Source: DASRDZ01 sp035652335 (GTDB lineage: Bacteria > Chloroflexota > Dormibacteria > Aeolococcales > Aeolococcaceae). From it: 64,000 bases of DNA. The notes beneath the pieces were generated by a model. The model worked only from the letters and a program-made list of their open reading frames with translations, searched no databases and was not told the DNA's origin. Every line of letters begins with the position of its first letter. Position 1 is the stretch's first letter. The position numbers and the translations under genes are program-made. The DNA lies in assembly GCA_035652335.1 (NCBI GenBank), contig DASRDZ010000005.1:17915-81914 (forward strand). The letters run 5' to 3'. Shown here piece after piece: positions 51,524-57,611 of this stretch.

Positions 51524-52881
51524 GCCGGGCGGGGCAGTTCTCCGGCTTCGCCGACCGCATCCTCGGCGGCGCATTGCACGGCGGCGCAACCGAGGCGGAG
51601 GCCTTCTTCGCCCACGGGCGGGAGCTGACGGTGAAGGTCTTCGACGGCGAGGTCGAGTCGCTCACCAGCGCGGAGTCCCAGGGGGTCGGCGTGCGCGTGT
51701 TCACCGACTCGCGGATGGGCTTCGCCTACACCTCGGACCTGACGGTGCCGGGGCTGAAGCGCGTCGTCGAGCAGGCGCTCGACGCCTGCCGGTACAACGA
51801 GCCCGACGAGCACAACGGGCTCCCCGACCTGGCCACGCTGGACGAGATGCCGGAGCTGGTGGCCGCCGACTTCGACGCGCTCGACGTCGAGCAGCGCGTG
51901 GCCATGGCGCTGGAGCTGGACCGCCTCACCAACGCGCAGCACCCCGAGGTGAAGCGCAACGCGGGCGCGGTCTACAGCGACGAGCGCGGGCGGGTCGAGC
52001 TGTACAACACCCGCGGCCTGCGCTCGTCCTACGAGGCCACCGTCGCCTACGCGTACGCTGAGGCGATCGCCGAGCGCGGCGAGGAGATGCAGTCGGGCTT
52101 CTCCTTCACCTACGGGCGTTCCGCGTCCGCGCTCGACCTCGCCGCCTGCGCCGCCGAGGCCGCCGACCGCGGCGCGCGGCTGCTGGGCGCGTCGCAGGTG
52201 TCCGGGCGCACCACCTCGGTGCTCTTCGAGCCGTGGGCATCGGCGGAGCTGATCGGCACGCTGGCCTCGTCGATCAGCGCGGAGGCGGTGCAGAAGGGAC
52301 GCTCCCTGCTGGCCGGGCGGCTGGGCGAGACGGTGGCCTCGGGCACCGTCACCATCGTCGACGACGGGCGCCGCAGCGACGGCCTGGCGTCGCGGCCCTG
52401 GGACGGCGAGGGCGTGTCGACCCAGCGCACCGAGATCATCGACCGCGGCGTGCTGCGCTCCTACCTGCACAACACCTACACCGCACGGCGCGACGGCTCG
52501 ACGCGGTCGACCGGCAACGCCTCGCGCGGCTCGCACAAGTCGACGCCGGAGCTGGCGCCGTCCAACCTCGTGCTGCTGCCCGGCGAGGAGTCCGCCGAGG
52601 CGCTGATGCGCCGCATGGGCGACGGCGTGCTCATCACCGACGTGCACGGGCTGCACACCGTCAACCCGGTGACCGGCGAGTTCTCCCTGGGCATCAACGG
52701 GTTCCTCGTCGAGAACGGGGAGCGCTCCGCGCCCATCCGGGAGATGACGGTGGCGGGCAGCATCCTCGGCGTCCTCCAGGCCGTCGAGGCGGTGGGCTCG
52801 GACCTGCGCTTCATGGTGGGCGGCGGGTTCGTCGGCGCGCCCTCGCTGCTGGTGCGCGACATGCCGCTCTCGGGCGCATGA
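51520..52881 (+). CDS. tldE: TldE/PmbA-family metalloprotease subunit
   Basis: 453 aa, GTG start in GTGA with tldD. It has the PmbA/TldE fold without the HExxxH zinc site. SRMGFAYTSDLTVPGLKRVVEQALDA, STGNASRGSHKSTPELAPSNLVL and GEFSLGINGFLVENGERSAPIREMTVAGSIL. It forms the heterodimer partner of TldD. Coupled to the next gene by ATGA. Confidence 0.92.
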   Translation: MSRAGQFSGFADRILGGALHGGATEAEAFFAHGRELTVKVFDGEVESLTSAESQGVGVRVFTDSRMGFAYTSDLTVPGLKRVVEQALDACRYNEPDEHNGLPDLATLDEMPELVAADFDALDVEQRVAMALELDRLTNAQHPEVKRNAGAVYSDERGRVELYNTRGLRSSYEATVAYAYAEAIAERGEEMQSGFSFTYGRSASALDLAACAAEAADRGARLLGASQVSGRTTSVLFEPWASAELIGTLASSISAEAVQKGRSLLAGRLGETVASGTVTIVDDGRRSDGLASRPWDGEGVSTQRTEIIDRGVLRSYLHNTYTARRDGSTRSTGNASRGSHKSTPELAPSNLVLLPGEESAEALMRRMGDGVLITDVHGLHTVNPVTGEFSLGINGFLVENGERSAPIREMTVAGSILGVLQAVEAVGSDLRFMVGGGFVGAPSLLVRDMPLSGA

Positions 52882-53792
52882 CGGCGACCGCGGAGACGCT
52901 GGTCGCACGCTCTCCGGCCACGCTCGGCCGGGCTCTGGTGCGGCTGGCGCGCCCGCGGCAGTGGGTCAAGAACCTGCTGGTCTTCGCCGCGCCGGGGGCC
53001 GCGGGGGTGCTCGGCCACCGCACCCCGCTGGTGCACACGGTCCTCGCCTTCGTGTTCTTCTGCGTCGCCTCCAGCGGCACCTACTTCCTCAACGACGCCC
53101 TCGACTACGAGGCCGACCGGCTTCACCCCACCAAGCGGATGCGACCGATCGCCGCGGGGCTGGTGCCGCCGGCGATGGCCAAGGGCATCAGCGCCGCGCT
53201 CCTGGCCGTCGCGCTGGTGCTCTCGGCGCTGCTGCTCTCGGTGCAGTTCATGGGCGTCGTCGCCGGCTACGCCTTCATCACCGTCGCCTACAGCATGTGG
53301 CTGAAGCACGAGCCGGTCATCGACCTCGCCTGCGTCGCCTCGGGGTTCATCATCCGCGCCGTGGCCGGCGGCATCGCCGCCGGGGTGCTGGTCTCCGACT
53401 GGTTCGTCATCGTGGTCAGCTTCGGCGCCATGTTCATGGTCGCCGGCAAGCGCCACGCCGAGCAGCTCGACATGGGCGACGAGGCCGGCTCGCACCGCGC
53501 CACCCTGGAGGCGTACTCACTCTCCTACCTGCGCTACATCCGCACGGTGTCGTCGGCGCTGGCCATCGCGGCGTACTGCCTGTGGGCCTTCGAGAAGGAG
53601 GGCACCCTGGGCGGCATCCCCTGGTACGAGTTCTCCATCATCCCGGTGGTGATGGCGATCTTCCGCTACGCGCTGGTGCTGGAGACGGGCGCGGGCAGCG
53701 CGCCCGAGGAGATCGTGCTCGCCGACCGCTCGCTGCAGGTGCTCGGCCTGGCCTGGGCGGTGCTCTTCGGCCTCGGCGTGTACGGGCGGTGA
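52878..53792 (+). CDS. Decaprenyl-phosphate phosphoribosyltransferase (UbiA family)
   Basis: 304 aa. ARPRQWVKNLLVFAAP and the first aspartate motif NDALDYEADRLHPTKRMRPIAAG (Asn72, Asp73, Asp76, Asp80), a second region YSMWLKHEPVIDLACVASGFIIRAVAGG. About nine helices. Equivalent of Rv3806c: transfers phosphoribosyl from PRPP to decaprenyl phosphate, first step of DPA synthesis. ATGA coupling to tldE and GTGA to the DprE1 gene. Confidence 0.88.
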   Translation: MTATAETLVARSPATLGRALVRLARPRQWVKNLLVFAAPGAAGVLGHRTPLVHTVLAFVFFCVASSGTYFLNDALDYEADRLHPTKRMRPIAAGLVPPAMAKGISAALLAVALVLSALLLSVQFMGVVAGYAFITVAYSMWLKHEPVIDLACVASGFIIRAVAGGIAAGVLVSDWFVIVVSFGAMFMVAGKRHAEQLDMGDEAGSHRATLEAYSLSYLRYIRTVSSALAIAAYCLWAFEKEGTLGGIPWYEFSIIPVVMAIFRYALVLETGAGSAPEEIVLADRSLQVLGLAWAVLFGLGVYGR

Positions 53793-55183
53793 GCGTCGAG
53801 CTGCTCGCCGGCTGGGGCCGCACCGCGCCCACCGCGGCGGAGGTGCTGCACCCCGAGGCGGCGGCGGGGCTGGACCCCGTGTTCGGCGCATCTCCCCCGC
53901 GCGGCGTGATCGCCCGCGGACTCGGCCGCAGCTACGGGGACGCGGCGCAGAACGCCGGCGGAGTTGTGGTCGAGCCCGACAGGATCTCCTCGCTGCGCTC
54001 GCTCGACGTGGAGCGCGGCGTGGCCACCGTGGGCGCGGGCATGAGCCTCGACCGGCTGATGCGGCTGATGGTGCCGCTGGGCTGGTTCCCCATGGTCACC
54101 CCGGGGACGCGGCACGTCACCGTCGGCGGCGCCATCGCCGCGGACATCCACGGCAAGAACCACCACCGGGACGGGTCCTTCTGCAACCACGTCCTCTCCT
54201 TCACCATGCGCACGCCCACGGGCCTGGTGCGGGTGACGCCGGACGGCGCCGACGCCGACCTCTTCTGGGCCACCGCCGGCGGCATGGGCCTCACCGGGGT
54301 GATCCTGGAGGCGACGCTGCGCATGCACCCCGTCGAGTCCTCGCGCATCGTCATGGACACCGACCGCGCCGCCGACCTCGACGAGGCGATGGCGCTGATG
54401 GAGGGCGGCGACCACCGCTACCAGTACTCGGTGGCCTGGATCGACTGCCTTGCGCGAGGTGCGCACCTGGGCAGGTCCGTGCTGACGCGCGGCGACTTCG
54501 CCACCGCAGAGGAGCTGCCGCGGCGCATGCGGAGCGACCCGCTGCGCTTCCACCCCGTGGTGCGCCTGGCCGCACCGCCGTGGGTGCCCGACGGGCTGCT
54601 CCGCCCGGTCACCGTGCGCGCCTTCAACGAGCTGTGGTTCCGCAAGGCGCCGCGCCGCGCGCGCGGCCAGGTCGTGCCGCTCGCCTCGTTCTTCCATCCC
54701 CTCGACGGCGTGCGCGGGTGGAACCGCATGTACGGCTCGCGCGGCTTCGTGCAGTACCAGTTCGTCGTGCCCTTCGGCGCCGAGGACGCGCTGCGCCGCT
54801 CGCTGGAGATGCTCAGCGACGCGGGCACCGCGTCCTTCCTCGCCGTGCTCAAGCGCTTCGGCGACGGCAACGAGGGCTTCATCTCCTTTCCCGCGCCGGG
54901 CTGGACCCTGGCGCTCGACATCCCCGTCGGCGACGAGCGCCTGCCCGCGCTGCTCGACTCCCTCGACGAGCTGGTCGCCGGGGCGGGCGGGCGGGTGTAC
55001 CTGGCCAAGGACTCGCGGCTGCGCCCGGAGCTGCTGCAGGTGATGTATCCGGGGCTCGCCAGGTGGCGGGCGGTGCGCGACCGCGCCGACCCGGGCGCCG
55101 TGATGCAGTCCGACCTCGGCCGGCGGCTCGGCCTGACGGCGGAGCCCGCCGCCTCCTCGCTGCGCACCGCGAGGTCGGCATGA
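53789..55183 (+). CDS. dprE1: Decaprenylphosphoryl-beta-D-ribose oxidase (DprE1)
   Basis: 464 aa. FAD-binding GRSYGDAAQNAGG (46-58), MVTPGTRHVTVGGAIAADIHGKNHHRDGSF (102-131) and the active-site YLAKDSR with Lys407. The oxidase and DprE2 together epimerise decaprenylphosphoryl-ribose to arabinose. The residue at the position of mycobacterial Cys387 seems to be Ala375 (PGWTLALDIP against PGWNVCVDIP from memory). GTG start in GTGA. Confidence 0.9.
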   Translation: MSVELLAGWGRTAPTAAEVLHPEAAAGLDPVFGASPPRGVIARGLGRSYGDAAQNAGGVVVEPDRISSLRSLDVERGVATVGAGMSLDRLMRLMVPLGWFPMVTPGTRHVTVGGAIAADIHGKNHHRDGSFCNHVLSFTMRTPTGLVRVTPDGADADLFWATAGGMGLTGVILEATLRMHPVESSRIVMDTDRAADLDEAMALMEGGDHRYQYSVAWIDCLARGAHLGRSVLTRGDFATAEELPRRMRSDPLRFHPVVRLAAPPWVPDGLLRPVTVRAFNELWFRKAPRRARGQVVPLASFFHPLDGVRGWNRMYGSRGFVQYQFVVPFGAEDALRRSLEMLSDAGTASFLAVLKRFGDGNEGFISFPAPGWTLALDIPVGDERLPALLDSLDELVAGAGGRVYLAKDSRLRPELLQVMYPGLARWRAVRDRADPGAVMQSDLGRRLGLTAEPAASSLRTARSA

Positions 55184-55941
55184 AGGACGCTTTCGGCTCG
55201 GTGCAATCGGTGCTGGTCCTCGGCGGCACCTCGGAGATCGCGCTGGCCACGGTGCGCAAGCTCGCCGAGCGGCGGCTGCGCAGCGTGGTGCTGGCGGGAC
55301 GCGACACGGCGCGGCTGTCCTCCGCGTCGGCCGACCTGCAGCGGGCGGGCGTGTCCCAGGTGGAGGTGGTGGCCTTCGACGCCCTCGACGTCGCCGCGCA
55401 CGGGCGCCTCGTCGAGGAGCTGTGGTCGCAGCACGGTGAGTTCGACCTGGTCCTGCTCGCCTTCGGCGTCCTCGGCGAGCAGGAGCGCGACGAGCGCGAC
55501 GCCGAGTCGGCGTTGCGGGTCATCGACGTCAACTTCCGCGCCGCGGTGTCGCTGGGGATCCCCGTCGCGCAGAGGCTGCGCGCCCAGGGACACGGGACGA
55601 TCGTGGTGCTGTCGTCCGTCGCGGGCGAGCGCGCGCGACGCGCCAACTTCGTCTACGGCGCGTCCAAGGCGGGCCTCGACGCCTTCTTCCAGGGGCTCGC
55701 CGACTCGCTGGTCGGCAGCGGCGTGCAGGTGGTCGTGGTGCGCCCGGGCTTCGTGCACACGCGGATGACGGCGGGCCGCCCGGCCGCCCCCTTCTCGACG
55801 ACGCCGGACCGCGTCGCCGACGACATCGTGCGCGGCGTCGCCCGCGGGTCGGTCACGGTGTGGTCGCCGGGCGTGCTGCGCCCGGTGATGTCGGCGCTGC
55901 GCCACCTGCCGCGGCCGATCTTCCGCAGGATGCGCGGGTGA
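55180..55941 (+). CDS. dprE2: Decaprenylphospho-beta-D-erythro-pentofuranosid-2-ulose 2-reductase (DprE2)
   Basis: 253 aa SDR. VLVLGGTSEIALATVRKL near the N-terminus, LLAFGVLGEQ, VVLSSVAGERARRANFVYGASKAGLDAF with the Ser/Tyr/Lys triad. Reduces the keto intermediate to decaprenylphosphoryl arabinose. ATGA coupling to dprE1, GTGA to the HAD gene. Confidence 0.9.
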   Translation: MKDAFGSVQSVLVLGGTSEIALATVRKLAERRLRSVVLAGRDTARLSSASADLQRAGVSQVEVVAFDALDVAAHGRLVEELWSQHGEFDLVLLAFGVLGEQERDERDAESALRVIDVNFRAAVSLGIPVAQRLRAQGHGTIVVLSSVAGERARRANFVYGASKAGLDAFFQGLADSLVGSGVQVVVVRPGFVHTRMTAGRPAAPFSTTPDRVADDIVRGVARGSVTVWSPGVLRPVMSALRHLPRPIFRRMRG

Positions 55942-56582
55942 GCGCGGTGGCGCAGGCTGCACCTGCCGTGCGCACCGTCGCCGCCTTCGACTTCGACGGC
56001 ACCCTGACCCATCGCGACACGCTGCTCCCCTTCCTGGTGCGCGTGCGCGGCCGTCTCCCGGTGCTCCGCGCCGTCGCCGCCAACGCGGCCTGGCTGGCGC
56101 GCTCGCTCCGCGGCGACGAGGCGCGGCACCGGGCCAAGGAGTCGCTGCTCGTCGCCACCGTCGGCGGCTGGTGGCTCGACGAGCTGCATCCGGTCGCCGA
56201 GGAGTACGCGCAGCACGTCGTCGACACGCAGCTCCGCCCCGACCGCGTCGCCCGGCTGCGCTGGCATCAGCAGCAGGGACACGACGTCGTCGTGGTGTCC
56301 GCCTCGCCCGAGCTCTACGTCGCGCGCGTCGCCGCCATGCTCGGCTGCACCGCCACCCTGGCCACGCAGATGGAGGTCGACCGCCGCGGCCGCCTCACCG
56401 GGCGGATCTTCCGCGCCAACGTCAGGGGGCCGGTGAAGGAGGAGCGGCTCCGTGCATGGCTCGGCGACGCCCCCGCCCACCTCTGGGCCTACGGAGACAG
56501 CGACGGCGACGCCGCCATGCTGGCCATGGCCGACGTGGCCACCCGCCTCCGTCCCCGCGAGACCCTGAGCGCGCAGCCCTAG
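55938..56582 (+). CDS. HAD-IB phosphatase (SerB-like), DPA operon
   Basis: 214 aa. DxDxT motif DFDGTLT (18-24), VVVVSASPELYVARVA (motif II) and YGDSDGDAAML (motif IV). A HAD-IB/PSPase-like phosphatase. Position directly after dprE2 suggests it removes the 5'-phosphate of decaprenylphosphoryl-5-phosphoribose, a step assigned to a PAP2-type protein (Rv3807c) in mycobacteria. That role is inferred; phosphoserine phosphatase is the alternative. Its last TAG shares CTAG with the stop of the convergent gene. Confidence 0.78.
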   Translation: MSAVAQAAPAVRTVAAFDFDGTLTHRDTLLPFLVRVRGRLPVLRAVAANAAWLARSLRGDEARHRAKESLLVATVGGWWLDELHPVAEEYAQHVVDTQLRPDRVARLRWHQQQGHDVVVVSASPELYVARVAAMLGCTATLATQMEVDRRGRLTGRIFRANVRGPVKEERLRAWLGDAPAHLWAYGDSDGDAAMLAMADVATRLRPRETLSAQP

Positions 56583-57532
56583 TACCAGATCGTCCGCACG
56601 CGGTGGTAGGGCTGCGCGCGCAGACCCTGGCCGCGCCACCACAGCATGGTGTCGACGAGCGGCGGGTCGGCGCGGAGCAGGGCGCCCAGGCGGTCGACGG
56701 CGACGACGGTGCAGGCGCGGATCTCCACCTCGACGGCGCAGCCGGGGTCGAGCTCGACCCGGGCGTCGATCGTTGCAGACAGGGATGGCGAATACTCCAG
56801 CGCGCCGGCGGCGCGCAGCACCTGGGGGAGCTTGTAGTCGGCGAAGGCGGTGAGGCCGGAGCGGTCGCGAAGCCCGGCGGGCGCGGCGGCCCCCAGGGCG
56901 GCGGCGCAGTCGTGGGCGGCGATCTGGGCGCGCTTCAGCAGCGGGACGCGGCGCCCCCGGTACTCGGCGACGTCGCGGAAGAGGCGCAGGGTTCCTGCCA
57001 GCTGCTGCGCGAACCCGGCGGCCGAGGGCGCGGCGCGGAGAGCGGTGAGCGCCGAGCCCGCGAAGGAGTCGCGCAGCCAGGCGCCCATCTCCGCGGCGAC
57101 GGCGTGCCGCTCCGCCAGCATCGGGGGTGCGGCTGGACCGCCGGGATCACCCTGCAGCAGCACGGCCAGATCGCCGACGGGCCACGACGCCCACGCGGCG
57201 GGAGAGCACACCGGCGCACCGGAGTCGTGGGCCCGCCGCAGCGCCTGGGCGAGGGCCATGTACCCGTCCCGGCCGTCCACCCGCCAGCGCGGCTCGTCCT
57301 CCCAGAAGCAGAAGTTGAGAGCGCTGAGCAGCAGCGTCCAGGCGGCGACGTCCTCGGCAGGGGCGGCGTCCGTCCCGAGATGTGGCCATCCCCAGGCGGG
57401 CGGGGCCTGGGCGTCCCGCAGGTCCGCCGCCAGCGCGGCCAGGGCCGCCCCGTCGATGCGAACGTCCGAGGCCACCGACGCCACCCACTCGCACGCGCTG
57501 CGCACATCCAGCCCCGGCACGCGCGGAATCAT
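56579..57532 (-). CDS. Queuosine 5'-phosphate N-glycosylase/hydrolase (Qng1, DUF2419)
   Basis: 317 aa. Family pattern: NFCFWEDEPRW, LFRDVAEYRGRRVPLLKRAQI, LTAFADYKLPQVLRAAGALEYS and VEVEIRACTVVAVDRL. This is the Q-salvage domain, which releases queuine from queuosine 5'-phosphate for tRNA modification. ATG 57532 is chosen over a TTG at 57538. It lies immediately downstream of a terminator-like hairpin. Family found in eukaryotes and scattered bacteria. Confidence 0.87.
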   Translation of the reverse strand: MIPRVPGLDVRSACEWVASVASDVRIDGAALAALAADLRDAQAPPAWGWPHLGTDAAPAEDVAAWTLLLSALNFCFWEDEPRWRVDGRDGYMALAQALRRAHDSGAPVCSPAAWASWPVGDLAVLLQGDPGGPAAPPMLAERHAVAAEMGAWLRDSFAGSALTALRAAPSAAGFAQQLAGTLRLFRDVAEYRGRRVPLLKRAQIAAHDCAAALGAAAPAGLRDRSGLTAFADYKLPQVLRAAGALEYSPSLSATIDARVELDPGCAVEVEIRACTVVAVDRLGALLRADPPLVDTMLWWRGQGLRAQPYHRVRTIWY

Positions 57533-57582
57533 CGCCAAAAACGAACGGAGGGCGGCCGGACCTGTGCAGCCCGGCCGCCCTC
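57533..57582 (-). terminator. Intrinsic-type terminator for the FG-GAP repeat gene
   Basis: A 12-bp perfect stem (57548-57559 with 57571-57582) separated by 11 bases, followed on the minus strand by a T-rich tail including TTTTT (57537-57541). It lies between the 57612 stop and the ATG 57532 of the queuosine gene, so that gene starts right at the terminator tail. Confidence 0.65.
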
Positions 57583-57611
57583 GTGCAAAGGGGGGCGAAG
57601 TCAGTCGGGGA

